Assembly: GCA_024235915.1 (NCBI GenBank)
Contig: JACKLO010000013.1
Location: 1-64,000 of the forward strand
DNA: 64,000 nt
Source: Burkholderiaceae bacterium
Lineage (GTDB): Bacteria > Pseudomonadota > Gammaproteobacteria > Burkholderiales > Burkholderiaceae_C
Direction of reading: 5' to 3'
The translations under genes and the position numbers were made by a program. Shown piece after piece: positions 7,500 through 16,682 of this stretch (position 1 is the stretch's first letter; each line of letters opens with the position of its first letter). A model generated the notes under the pieces. The model was not told where the DNA came from. It was given only the letters and a program-made list of their open reading frames with translations, and searched no databases.

Positions 7500-8570
7500 T
7501 CAGGCCTCGCCGCCTTCGGCCGGCAGGCTTTCCGCGCGCCAGCGCAGCATGCCGCCGGCCAGGTTGGCCACCGCGGGAAAGCCGGCCTGCGTCAGCATCA
7601 GCGCGGCACGGGCCGAGCGGGTGCCTGAACGGCACACGGTGACCCACGGGTGATCGCGGTCCAGCGCCGGCAACTGCGCCGCCAGGTCACCCAGCGGCAC
7701 CAGCTTGGCGCCCGGCAGGTGTCCCAGCGGGCCGCTGAATTCCGCCGGTTCGCGAACGTCGAGCACACGCAGCGCGCTGCGCGTGCCCAATTCATGCAGC
7801 GCGGCGGGCTCGATCTCCCACAGCCCGGCAAAGCTCCAGGTCAGGGGCGCCCAGTCGGGTTCCGCTGGCGGCAGCACGTCGCCAGCGGGCCGGCCGCAGC
7901 GCAGATTGGCGGGTACGGCCCGGTCCATCTGCTTGGGGTGCGGCAGGCCCAGGTGCTCCATGGTCTGCACGAAGTCGTGGAGGTCGCTGGTGCCGCCGAA
8001 GCGCGGGTTCCAGCGCCGCTCCTCGGCCACGCTGGTGGCGCTGATGCCGCGGTAGTCGTGCCCCGGATAGAGCGTGCAGCCCTCCGGCAGGCTGAGCAGC
8101 TGTTCATGCACCGAGCGATACAGCCGCGCCGGGTCACCTTGCTGGAAGTCGGTGCGGCCACAGCCGCGGATCAGCAGCGCATCACCGGTGAAGGCCATGC
8201 TTTGGTCGTTGAGCACGTAGCTCAGGCAGCCGTCGGTGTGGCCGGGCGTGGCGCGCACGGAGAGCTGGCGGCCGCCGAAGCCGATGCGGTCGCCATGGGC
8301 CAGCGGCAGGTCCGCGCCCTGTGCGCCGGACGCCGCGGCCACGCCGATGCGGCAACCCGTGCGCTGCTGCAGCAACCAGGCGCCAGTGACGTGGTCGGCA
8401 TGCACATGGGTGTCCAGCGTGGCCACGAGACGCAGGCCGAGCTCGCGCAGCAGGGCCAGGTCGCGCCGGGCCTGTTCGAAGACGGGGTCGATCAGCACCG
8501 CGTCGCCCGCGTCGGCGAGCAGGTAGGTGTAGGTCGATGAGGTGGGATCGAAGAGCTGGCGAAACAACAT
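7500..8570 (-). CDS. Persulfide dioxygenase-rhodanese fusion
   Basis: 356 aa from ATG 8570; a longer frame starts at 8639, but MLFRQLFDP matches the usual family start. The N-terminal two thirds is an ETHE1/Blh-like metallo-beta-lactamase fold with THVHADH at residues 54-60, a GHTDGCLSY histidine and YPGHDY. The C-terminal third is a rhodanese with the active-site loop CRSGTRS. In the family the dioxygenase oxidises glutathione persulfide to sulfite and the rhodanese moves the sulfane sulfur between glutathione and thiosulfate. Role: sulfide detoxification in the cytoplasm. It converges with the preceding exported-protein gene with 22 bases between. Confidence 0.88.
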   Translation of the reverse strand: MLFRQLFDPTSSTYTYLLADAGDAVLIDPVFEQARRDLALLRELGLRLVATLDTHVHADHVTGAWLLQQRTGCRIGVAAASGAQGADLPLAHGDRIGFGGRQLSVRATPGHTDGCLSYVLNDQSMAFTGDALLIRGCGRTDFQQGDPARLYRSVHEQLLSLPEGCTLYPGHDYRGISATSVAEERRWNPRFGGTSDLHDFVQTMEHLGLPHPKQMDRAVPANLRCGRPAGDVLPPAEPDWAPLTWSFAGLWEIEPAALHELGTRSALRVLDVREPAEFSGPLGHLPGAKLVPLGDLAAQLPALDRDHPWVTVCRSGTRSARAALMLTQAGFPAVANLAGGMLRWRAESLPAEGGEA

Positions 8571-8681
8571 GGGGCGGCCCGGCGGTGGTGACTGCGCCCA
8601 TCCTGCCACCAACCCACCGCATGTGGACGCGTCGTCCACTTCCCTGTGACGGGACCCGCCGGCGTCAAGCTCGACCGGCGG

Positions 8682-9662
8682 TCAAGCGCCGCCGAGTTCA
8701 CCCCCGCAGGCACGATCGCGCCCGCGTGACTTGGCCACGTAGAGCTGGGCGTCGGCCTCGCGCACCAATGCAGCCGCGCTGCCCACCACGTCGGCCGGCT
8801 TGGCGCAGGCGCCAACGCTGACGGTGACCGTCGAGGCCACCGCCGAGGCCCCGTGCGGGATCGCCGCCGCCGCCATGGCCTGCCGCAGGCCGTTGGCCAC
8901 ATCCAGCGCGCCGGCCAGGTCGGTGTCCGGCAGCAGACAGACGAACTCCTCGCCGCCGTAACGGGCCAGCAGATCCGTCGGCCGCTTGAGCACGGCCTTC
9001 AGCGTGGCCGCCACACGCGCCAGGCATTCGTCGCCGGCCAGGTGGCCATAGCGGTCATTGAAGGCCTTGAAGTGGTCGACGTCGATCATCAGCGTCGACA
9101 GCGGCGTGCCCTGGCGCACGGCCCGTGACCATTCCGCGACGACACGTTCTTCGAACAGGCGGCGGTTGGCGATGCGCGTGAGGCCGTCGATGTAGACCCA
9201 TTCGCGCAGCAGGTCCGACTGCGCCTTGAGCGTGAGGTGGGTGCGCACCCGGGCACGCACGACCCGCGGGTTGATGGGCTTGGGGATGAAGTCCACCGCA
9301 CCCAGGTCCAGGCCGCGTGTCTCGGACTCCTCGTCGCGCTCGGCCGTGACGAAGATCACCGGTATGCCGCTGGTCGACGGGTCGGATCTCAGTCGAGCGC
9401 AGACCTCGTAGCCATTCATGCCGGGCATGACCACGTCCAGCAAGACCAGGTCCGGCCGCTGTTCGGCGCAGACCCGCAGCGCCTGCTCACCGCTGGTGGC
9501 CATCAGCACCTGATGGTCGTCGGCGAACAGACGGTAGAGCACCTGCACATTGGCCGGCTGGTCGTCCACCACCAGCAGCCGCGGGCGACGTCCGAAGAGG
9601 CTGCTCAGCACACTCGCATCACTGCGATCACCACGGGCGGTGTTCACGGGATCGACCGTCAT
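8682..9662 (-). CDS. Response regulator with diguanylate cyclase output (REC-GGDEF)
   Basis: 326 aa. Receiver domain about 27-145, with phospho-acceptor D76 in LVLLDVVMPG and K128 in FIPKPIN. The GGDEF domain follows: the active loop is GGEEF at 236-240, and an intact RxxD inhibitory site (RPTD, 227-230) lies five residues earlier, which predicts product inhibition by cyclic di-GMP. The start codon overlaps the stop of the upstream hybrid kinase by four bases (ATGA, 9659-9662). This strongly suggests that the kinase, through its phosphotransfer domain, activates this cyclase. Confidence 0.93.
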   Translation of the reverse strand: MTVDPVNTARGDRSDASVLSSLFGRRPRLLVVDDQPANVQVLYRLFADDHQVLMATSGEQALRVCAEQRPDLVLLDVVMPGMNGYEVCARLRSDPSTSGIPVIFVTAERDEESETRGLDLGAVDFIPKPINPRVVRARVRTHLTLKAQSDLLREWVYIDGLTRIANRRLFEERVVAEWSRAVRQGTPLSTLMIDVDHFKAFNDRYGHLAGDECLARVAATLKAVLKRPTDLLARYGGEEFVCLLPDTDLAGALDVANGLRQAMAAAAIPHGASAVASTVTVSVGACAKPADVVGSAAALVREADAQLYVAKSRGRDRACGGELGGA

Positions 9663-12600
9663 GGGCGCGGGCCGCGGACGGCCTGGAGAAGAGCCTGAGC
9701 ACCGTCAAAGTCTAGGTCATGCACGGCCCGCTGCAGGCGCTGGCCATGGTCACCCAGGGCCGCAGCGTGACGAGCCACCAGCGGGCCCACCAGGTCCACG
9801 GCCTGCATGTCGGCAGCGGCCAGACAGCGCTGCAGGCGTTCGAGATCGGCCGCCAGCTGCGTCGCATCCGATGGGAGGGCACCTGCTGCCGGAACCTCGT
9901 GCGTGGGCGGCGACCAGGCCTCGTCCAGCGCGTCCGCCAGGGCACACAACCGGGGCCGGACCGTGGCGATGGCCGCCAGCAGCGGCGTCAGCGCGTCCCC
10001 GGGCGCCTGGGTGGCGCCGGCCTCGAGCACGGCGGCCAGGCAGGTCTCCGCCGTCTCGGCGGCCGAAGCCACGGCACCGATGCCCAGCGTCGCGGCCAGC
10101 CCCTTCACGCTGTGCACCGCTCGCCGGGCCTCGGCAGCGTCGGTCAGCTGCGGGTGCACCGCGTCCAGCCCTGCATCCACAAAGTCGCGGTAGATCTCGC
10201 GGTAGACATCGGCGCGGCCATTGAGCCGTTCCAGCGCAGTCGCCAGGCGAACCCCGGCCGCTTCGGCACGGGCCAGCAGTGCGGCGTCGGCCACGGGCGG
10301 CGCCGGCCGCGGTGGCGACGGCACCGACGGTGAGGCGGCGGCAGGTGATGCAGGTGCCAGCGTCGGGTCCGCCGCCACCGGTGCCCAGCCCGTCAGGCGT
10401 TGCAGCAAGGCCACCAGCGCCGTCACATCAAAGGGCTTGCCTACGTGGGCGTCCATGCCGGCGGCCAGGCAGGCATCCCGATCCTGGGCCAGCGCATTGG
10501 CCGTCAGGCCGATCACGGGCAGGCGAAGCCCCTGCTGGCGCAAGCGGCGCGTGGCTTCGAGGCCATCCATCACCGGCATCTGCAGGTCCATGAGCACGGC
10601 GTCGAAGGGGTGGGCCGCCAGCGCTGTCAGCGCCTGTTCGCCGTTGTCGGCAATGTGGACGGTGGCCCCTTCGTCACCCAGCAGTTCGCGCACCACCTGC
10701 TGGTTGGTGGCGTTGTCCTCGGCCACCAGCAACCGAAGGCCCGTCAGTCGCTGCCCGACTGCAGCACCGGCGTTCGTCAGGCCCTCGGGCGCATCGGGCA
10801 ACGCGGGCGCCGTGGCCAGGGGCAGGCTCACGTCGAACCAGAACCGGCTGCCCTGGCCGGGTTCGCTGCGCAGCTGCAGCTGGCCCCCCATCAGTTCAAC
10901 CAGTCGCTGAGAGATCGCCACACCCAGCCCGGTTCCGCCGTAGCGGCGGGTCGTGGACGCCTCGGCCTGCGTGAAGCCGCTGAAGATGCGCGCCTGGTGC
11001 TCGGGCGCGATGCCGATGCCCGTGTCGCGCACGCTGAAGCGCAACCGGGCACGCAGCGCGTCACTGGCCAGCACCCGCACGGCCACCACCACCTCACCCT
11101 GTTCGGTGAACTTCAGCGCATTGCCGCCCAGGTTGAGCAGCACCTGCTGCAGGCGCATGCCGTCACCCACCAGCGCAAGCGGCAGGCTAGGGTCGATCTC
11201 GAAGCGCAGGTGCACCGTCTTGTTCCCGCGCGCGGCCTCCAGCAGCACCTGCAGGTCGCGCAGCAGCGAGGCCAGGCGGAAGGGCTGCGGGTCGAGTTCC
11301 ATCTTCCCGGCCTCGACCTTGGAAAAGTCCAGGATGTCGTTGATCAGCGCCAGCAGCGAGCGCGCCGCCCCTTCGGTCTTGGTCGCGTAGTCTGCCTGCC
11401 GGGCGTCCAGCGGCGTCCGGCGCAGCAATGTCAGCAGACCGATGATGGCGTTCATCGGCGTGCGGATCTCGTGGCTCATGGTGGCCAGGAACTGGCTCTT
11501 GGCCAGGGATGCAGCCTCGGCGTGCTGGCGCGCCAGCACGAGTTCGGTCACGTCGATGCGGAAGCCCACGATGTGACCGTCGGGCAGCCGACGCTCCAGC
11601 ACACGCAGCGTGCGCCCGTCGACCAGCGGCTGCAGGTGGTCGGCATCGGCGCGCCGATGCAGCGCCATGCGTTCCTCCACCCAATCGTCCAACCGGCCGA
11701 CCGCTTCGGCAAACCCGCCCCGCTCGGCACCGGCGCGGACCAGGGTCTCGAACGGCACGCCGGGCAGGATGAGGTCGTCGACCTCGGCATAGACCTGGCG
11801 GTAGCGTTCGTTGCACAGCACCAGGCGATCCTGAGGGTCGTAGATGGCGAAGGCCTCGTCGATGGTCTCGATGGCGCCCAGCAGCAGGTTGCGCGCGCGT
11901 TGCGCTTCCACGTGCGCGGCACGCACCTCGGTGACGTCGGTGTAGGTGCTGACGAAGCCGCCCCCTGGCATCGGCCCACCGTGCACCTCGATGATGGTGC
12001 CGTTGGGCCGGGTGCGGTCGAAGTGGTGCGACTCGACGGAGCCCGACGCCTGCCTGACCGCCCGACGCACGGTCTCCTCCGGATCGCCCGGGCCGTACTC
12101 GCCCCGTTCGGCGTTGAAGCGGATGAAGGCCTCGTAGCTCGGGGCCGGCAAATCGAACAGGGCGTCCGGGAAGTCGAGCAGGCTGCGGAACTGGCGGTTC
12201 GAGGCCTTCAGCAACAGGTCCGGACCGAAGACGCTGACGGCACAGGGCAGGTTCTCGAAGATGGACGCCATGGCTTCGTTGGCCTGGCGCAGTGCCTGCT
12301 CCTGGGCATGGCGCTGCGTGACGTCCAGGTGGATGCCAGCCATGCGAAGGGGCTTGCCCTGCGCGTCACGGTGCGAAAGCCTGCCACGGCTCTGCACCCA
12401 GATCCAATGGCCAGCCCGATGCCGCATGCGGAACTCGCATTGGTAGTCCTCGGTCCGCCCGGCAGCATGGTCGTCGTGGGCCGACTGGACGCGGCGCAGA
12501 TCGTCGGGGTGCACGCGCGCCTGGAATCCCCCGGCGTCGCGGGCAAACGATTCGGGTGTGTCACCCAGCATCTGCGCATAGGCCTCGTTGACGACATCCT

Positions 12601-14467
12601 CGCCCGCGGCGTAGTCGTGTTCCCAGGTGCCGGCCCCGGTGCCGGCCAGGATCGTCGCCAGACGCTCTCGCTGATCCGCGAGGTCGAGCGCCGCCTGCTT
12701 GGCCGCCGTGACCTCGAAGCGCACCGAGACGTAGGTCTCCACGCGCCCGTCCGCCCCCAGGAACGGGGCCACGATGCTGTCCACCCAGTAAAGCCGACCA
12801 TCCTTGGCCCGGTTGCAGATCTCTGCCCGCCAGGACCAGCCGGCCAGCAGGTGCGCCCACATGTCGGCCCAGAACGCGGGCGGGTGGTGGCCGGCGTTGA
12901 CGATCCGGTGGTCCTGCCCCAGCAGCTCCTCACGCGTGTAGCCGCTGAGGCGGCAGAAGGCATCGTTGACCTCCAGGATGCGCCCGGCCGGGTCGGCGAT
13001 GGAGACGATGGCATGCTGGCGGATGGTGTCCAGCAGCGCGTCGCGCTCACGAAGGGCCGTGGCGAGCGCCTGCTCGGTCTCGCGTCGGCGCGTGATGTTC
13101 GATTCGACGGCGATCCAACCGGTGACGTTGCCCTTGTCGTCCCGCAACGGCTGGATCTCCACGTCGATCCAGTAGTCCGTGCCGTCCTTGCGGCGGTTGC
13201 ACAGCTCGCCCCGGAAGGGGTGGCCCTCGGCCAGCGTGCGCGCGATGCCCTCGGTGCCGCCAGGGGCATCGGACCGCGCCTGCAGGAGGCGGCCGGGCTC
13301 CCGGCCGAGAGACTCTTCCAGCGTGTAGCCGGTGACGCGCGTGAAGGCTTCGTTGACCCAGACGATGCGCCGTTGAGGGTCCAGCAGCAGGACGCCATCA
13401 CCGGTGGCCCGCGCCACGGCCGCCAGGCGTTCCAGCTCGCTCGTCATGTCGGCCACGCGGCGTTCGGCGCGCCAACGGGCACGGTCACTGCCCATCGACA
13501 GGCCAACCAGCAGCAGCGTGATGACGGCGCCGCCACCCGTCGCCAGCCACAGAGGGCTGCGGTCCACGCTGGCCTCGAACGCCGGCGTGCTGTGCACGTC
13601 CAGCACAAACCGGCGGTCCAGCACGTCGATCACCAGGTTGCTGCTGTGGTGCGCTACACCAGGGTGCACCGTGCGCGCGACCCCTGAGTCGAAGACATCG
13701 GTCTCGCCCCGCAGGGAAAATGCGGCGAAGCCTTGTGCCGCAACCCGGTCGACATCGGCCAGCAGTTCCGCGGCGACGATCGGGGCATACAGCACGCCAC
13801 GCAACGCGCTGCGCCGCTGCGCCGGCGTGTCCAGCGCGTGGCCAGCGTGGTACATCGGGACGCAGACCAGGAAGCCCGGCGTCCTGCGGTCATCCTGGAC
13901 CAGCACGATGGGATCGGTCAGGGCTGGCCGGCCGCCGTCGATGGCACGCTCCAAGGCCGCGCGCCGGTTCTTCTCACTGCCGACGTCCAGGCCCAGGGCG
14001 CCCAGGTTCTGGGCAGAGGGCTCGATGTGGCGGATCAGGTAGCGGGGCGACGGCGGCGAGGCATTCAGCGTCCGGATCTCGACCCCGTGCCCGTGGTCGG
14101 CGCGTGCCCGGTCCAGCCAGGCGTTCAGCTCGACGGGCTGCACCCGCTCGATGAGGCCGAAACCGCGCACACCCTGGAACTCGTGGGGCAGGTCGCGCGC
14201 CTGCACATAGGCCACGAAGTCCTGCGCTGTGACCCGGTCGCTGGCCGCATACGTGCCCTTGAGTCCGTTCAGGCCGTAGACCGGCGTCCGGAATCGGCGC
14301 GTGATGTCGGCCGCCACCTGGGCCGCCACACGATCGAAGGCCAACTGCGTATCGGCCTCGATGCGCTGCGCCAGCAGCCAGAACGCACCCGCTGTGGCCA
14401 GCGCACCCACCACGCCCATGCTGGCGCTGACGAGCCAAGGGCGCGAAGCCAGACTGCGGGCACTCAT
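9659..14467 (-). CDS. Hybrid sensor histidine kinase: CHASE, several PAS, HisKA/HATPase, REC, HPt
   Basis: About 1602 aa from ATG 14467; an upstream ATG at 14638 adds 57 residues without a domain. Two transmembrane helices, near the N-terminus and about 300 residues later, flank a CHASE-type periplasmic sensor. Then come four to five PAS/PAC units (for example FTRVTGYTLEES, FCRLSGYTREEL), and HisKA with the phospho-histidine in SHEIRTPMN near nucleotide 11472. The ATPase motifs are DTGIGI and GTGLGV, the receiver has MDLQMPVMDG, and the C-terminal HPt has HSVKG near nucleotide 10110. It is an inner-membrane phosphorelay kinase; the ligand is unknown. Its stop codon overlaps the GGDEF regulator gene. 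Confidence 0.9.
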   Translation of the reverse strand: MSARSLASRPWLVSASMGVVGALATAGAFWLLAQRIEADTQLAFDRVAAQVAADITRRFRTPVYGLNGLKGTYAASDRVTAQDFVAYVQARDLPHEFQGVRGFGLIERVQPVELNAWLDRARADHGHGVEIRTLNASPPSPRYLIRHIEPSAQNLGALGLDVGSEKNRRAALERAIDGGRPALTDPIVLVQDDRRTPGFLVCVPMYHAGHALDTPAQRRSALRGVLYAPIVAAELLADVDRVAAQGFAAFSLRGETDVFDSGVARTVHPGVAHHSSNLVIDVLDRRFVLDVHSTPAFEASVDRSPLWLATGGGAVITLLLVGLSMGSDRARWRAERRVADMTSELERLAAVARATGDGVLLLDPQRRIVWVNEAFTRVTGYTLEESLGREPGRLLQARSDAPGGTEGIARTLAEGHPFRGELCNRRKDGTDYWIDVEIQPLRDDKGNVTGWIAVESNITRRRETEQALATALRERDALLDTIRQHAIVSIADPAGRILEVNDAFCRLSGYTREELLGQDHRIVNAGHHPPAFWADMWAHLLAGWSWRAEICNRAKDGRLYWVDSIVAPFLGADGRVETYVSVRFEVTAAKQAALDLADQRERLATILAGTGAGTWEHDYAAGEDVVNEAYAQMLGDTPESFARDAGGFQARVHPDDLRRVQSAHDDHAAGRTEDYQCEFRMRHRAGHWIWVQSRGRLSHRDAQGKPLRMAGIHLDVTQRHAQEQALRQANEAMASIFENLPCAVSVFGPDLLLKASNRQFRSLLDFPDALFDLPAPSYEAFIRFNAERGEYGPGDPEETVRRAVRQASGSVESHHFDRTRPNGTIIEVHGGPMPGGGFVSTYTDVTEVRAAHVEAQRARNLLLGAIETIDEAFAIYDPQDRLVLCNERYRQVYAEVDDLILPGVPFETLVRAGAERGGFAEAVGRLDDWVEERMALHRRADADHLQPLVDGRTLRVLERRLPDGHIVGFRIDVTELVLARQHAEAASLAKSQFLATMSHEIRTPMNAIIGLLTLLRRTPLDARQADYATKTEGAARSLLALINDILDFSKVEAGKMELDPQPFRLASLLRDLQVLLEAARGNKTVHLRFEIDPSLPLALVGDGMRLQQVLLNLGGNALKFTEQGEVVVAVRVLASDALRARLRFSVRDTGIGIAPEHQARIFSGFTQAEASTTRRYGGTGLGVAISQRLVELMGGQLQLRSEPGQGSRFWFDVSLPLATAPALPDAPEGLTNAGAAVGQRLTGLRLLVAEDNATNQQVVRELLGDEGATVHIADNGEQALTALAAHPFDAVLMDLQMPVMDGLEATRRLRQQGLRLPVIGLTANALAQDRDACLAAGMDAHVGKPFDVTALVALLQRLTGWAPVAADPTLAPASPAAASPSVPSPPRPAPPVADAALLARAEAAGVRLATALERLNGRADVYREIYRDFVDAGLDAVHPQLTDAAEARRAVHSVKGLAATLGIGAVASAAETAETCLAAVLEAGATQAPGDALTPLLAAIATVRPRLCALADALDEAWSPPTHEVPAAGALPSDATQLAADLERLQRCLAAADMQAVDLVGPLVARHAAALGDHGQRLQRAVHDLDFDGAQALLQAVRGPRP

Positions 14468-14689
14468 CGCGGTGCCAGGGCCAAGGGCCGACGCAGAAGC
14501 GCCCATGCTCGGGTGTGCATGGGTCGATGATGTCAGGCTCGGGTCCACCAGGATCCACGGTTCTGACCTGCTGCGGGCCTGCAGATCGGGCGATCGCCAA
14601 CAAGCCCACCCGGCCCGCAGGCTGAACTGCCGTGGCATGACCCCGCAGTTCCGGCGATGCCAGGGTCAGCGTCTGCGCAGAATGTCCGG

Positions 14690-15958
14690 ATGCAACCCTT
14701 CCGGACGGCCGAACTTGCCGCCCGCGTGGTCGCCTGGCACAACCGGCACCCGCTGGCACGCCGCATTGCGCCGGCCCAGGTGATGGCCATCGGGGTCGTG
14801 AGCCTGCCGTTCGCGCTGCGCGAACCTGCCCCCGACGGCGCCGCGGCCGCGACGCCCGCGCTGACGTCGATCTTCGATGCGCAATGGATGTACGGCGCCG
14901 ACGAGGCTGCGCTCGCGCACTTCGTGCTCGCCCACGGTGCCTACCCGCTGGACGCTGCAGCGCACTGGCCCTGGCGTCAGGTGGACGCCGATCTCGCACG
15001 GGCCCATGCGGCCGATGCCCAGGGCCTGGAGGGCCGCACCGCGCGCCACCTGCTGTCGGCGGTGATCGAGGTGGACGGCCGGCGCAGCCGCGTGCTGGTG
15101 GCGCCCGCGGCGCCGCTGAAGCAGGCCACAGTGTTCGGTCGCCGCCTCTTCGACCCGCGACGGGTGGTGGGCGGCATCGGCAGCGGCGCGGTGGCGGCGG
15201 GCCTGCTGGCCGGCGGCCTGGCCCTGCTGCTGGCGCCACAGACAGGCGGAGACCAGGCCCTCGTCGCGCAGACCACGGCAACGGCCGCCAGCGGCGTGGT
15301 GGCGGCGGCGGGGCATGAACGGCCACAGGACAGCCCGCACGGTGCCCCGCCCGACAACGGACCTGGCGACAACCACGGCCATGCGCCCGACGCCCCGACC
15401 GCGGTGGCCCATGCAGCCTCGACGCCGGACCTCGCAGCATCGGCATCGCATGGCGACGTGGTGCCACACCCTGCGGCGTCACAACATGCCGACGCCGAGC
15501 CGCAGGCCACGGCCGACACCGCGTCGACGGCCGCCGTCCCGACATCGGTCCACCCCACCGATGTGTCGCCGATGCTGCAGGACGCTGCGGCCGCCGGCCC
15601 GCTGGTGCGCATCCGCCCCGCGCTGACCGAAGACGAGCGCCGGCAGGCGCGCCTGCAGGCCGAGGCCTTGCGCCCCTCCCCTGTGGCATCGGCGGCGGCC
15701 GCCAACCTGCTCAAGGGCACCGTCTTTGCGCTCGCCACGCCGCCGCTGCGCAGCCGTGACGACGCCCAGGCGCAGCAGGTGCTGCTGCACTCGATGAAAG
15801 CCCAGGTGGCCACCCCCGTGCCCACCCAGCTGGACGTGATGGCCGCGGGCAAACGCTGGCGCGTGGTGTGGTGGCCGCATCCCAAGGCCGAGGACGCCGA
15901 ACGCCTGCGCCTGGAGGCCAGCGCGCGCGGGTTGAAGCTCGAGGTCATCGCGTTCTGA
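14690..15958 (+). CDS. Membrane protein with C-terminal SPOR-like domain
   Basis: 422 aa from ATG 14690; an in-frame ATG at 14657 would add 11 residues. A cytoplasmic-looking N-terminal part of about 150 residues precedes one transmembrane helix (GSGAVAAGLLAGGLALLLA). A long, low-complexity, Ala/His/Pro-rich region follows. The C-terminal 80 residues (from VFALATPPLRSRDDA to the end) resemble the peptidoglycan-binding SPOR domain fold. This predicts an inner-membrane protein whose tail reaches the murein. The function is unknown, possibly cell division or envelope integrity. It is divergent from the hybrid kinase gene and 37 bases before ureE. Confidence 0.6.
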   Translation: MQPFRTAELAARVVAWHNRHPLARRIAPAQVMAIGVVSLPFALREPAPDGAAAATPALTSIFDAQWMYGADEAALAHFVLAHGAYPLDAAAHWPWRQVDADLARAHAADAQGLEGRTARHLLSAVIEVDGRRSRVLVAPAAPLKQATVFGRRLFDPRRVVGGIGSGAVAAGLLAGGLALLLAPQTGGDQALVAQTTATAASGVVAAAGHERPQDSPHGAPPDNGPGDNHGHAPDAPTAVAHAASTPDLAASASHGDVVPHPAASQHADAEPQATADTASTAAVPTSVHPTDVSPMLQDAAAAGPLVRIRPALTEDERRQARLQAEALRPSPVASAAAANLLKGTVFALATPPLRSRDDAQAQQVLLHSMKAQVATPVPTQLDVMAAGKRWRVVWWPHPKAEDAERLRLEASARGLKLEVIAF

Positions 15959-15995
15959 CGCCGGCGCCGCGGGCGGCTGCGCGTACAGTGCGCGC

Positions 15996-16682
15996 ATGCT
16001 GACGATCAACAAACGCATCCCCGGCGGCCGCGGCCTTGCCGGTGTGCTGCTGAAACGTGCTGCCACGGTGGAACTCGACTGGGACCTCCGCGCCCGCAGC
16101 CGCATCGACGCCACCGACAGCCAGGGCCGGCGCCTGGGCATCTTCCTGCCGCGCGGCCAGGTGCTGCGCGGCGGCGACGCGCTGGTGGCCGAGGACGGCT
16201 CCCTGGTGCGCGTGCTGGCCGCGCCGCAGCCGGTGCTGGTGGTTCGCCACTGCCCGGCGCATGGCAGCCCCTTCGACCTGCTGCGCGCCGCCTACCACCT
16301 GGGCAACCGGCACGTCAGCCTGGAACTGCAGGCCGACCACCTGAAGCTCGAACCCGACCCGGTGCTGGCCGATATGCTGCGCGGCATGCACCTGATCGTC
16401 GAAACGGCTGAGGCGGCGTTCGAACCCGAGGCCGGTGCATATGCGGCAGAAGGACACGGGCACGGGCATGCCCATGGCCACGACCATGGCCACGACCATG
16501 GCCAAGGCCATGTTCACGGGCCGGGCTGCGATCACGGGCACGACCATGCTGCTGGCCATGTGCACGGTCATGCCCACGAACAGGCGCACGAACAGGCGCA
16601 CGACGACGCGCATGACCACGACCACGCTCACTCGCACGGTCATTCCCACGGTCACAAGCATGGCCACGGTCACGACCGCTGA
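15996..16682 (+). CDS. ureE: Urease accessory protein UreE with very long histidine tail
   Basis: 228 aa. Residues 1-140 are the UreE peptide-binding and metal-binding domains (MLTINKRIPGG start; FLPRGQVLRGGDAL; RAAYHLGNRHVSLEL). From about residue 150 to the end there are roughly 30 histidines in 78 residues, mostly as HGH, HDH and HAH. The tail is a nickel store and the dimer delivers nickel to the UreFGD-urease complex. It is considerably longer than in many UreE proteins. The 3' end overlaps the ureF start by 23 bases, so the two are translationally coupled. Confidence 0.95.
   Translation: MLTINKRIPGGRGLAGVLLKRAATVELDWDLRARSRIDATDSQGRRLGIFLPRGQVLRGGDALVAEDGSLVRVLAAPQPVLVVRHCPAHGSPFDLLRAAYHLGNRHVSLELQADHLKLEPDPVLADMLRGMHLIVETAEAAFEPEAGAYAAEGHGHGHAHGHDHGHDHGQGHVHGPGCDHGHDHAAGHVHGHAHEQAHEQAHDDAHDHDHAHSHGHSHGHKHGHGHDR

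Noticed and set aside
10400..13687. A 1095-codon frame antisense to the hybrid kinase, and similar long frames antisense to the kinase gene (2430-5066) and to rne (31432-34410)
   Set aside because: In DNA of this GC content long antisense frames are common. They lack ribosome sites and families, and the sense proteins have clear domains.
16435..16659. N-terminal extension of UreF
   Set aside because: It is the ureE histidine-tail DNA in another frame; UreF homology starts at about ATG 16660.
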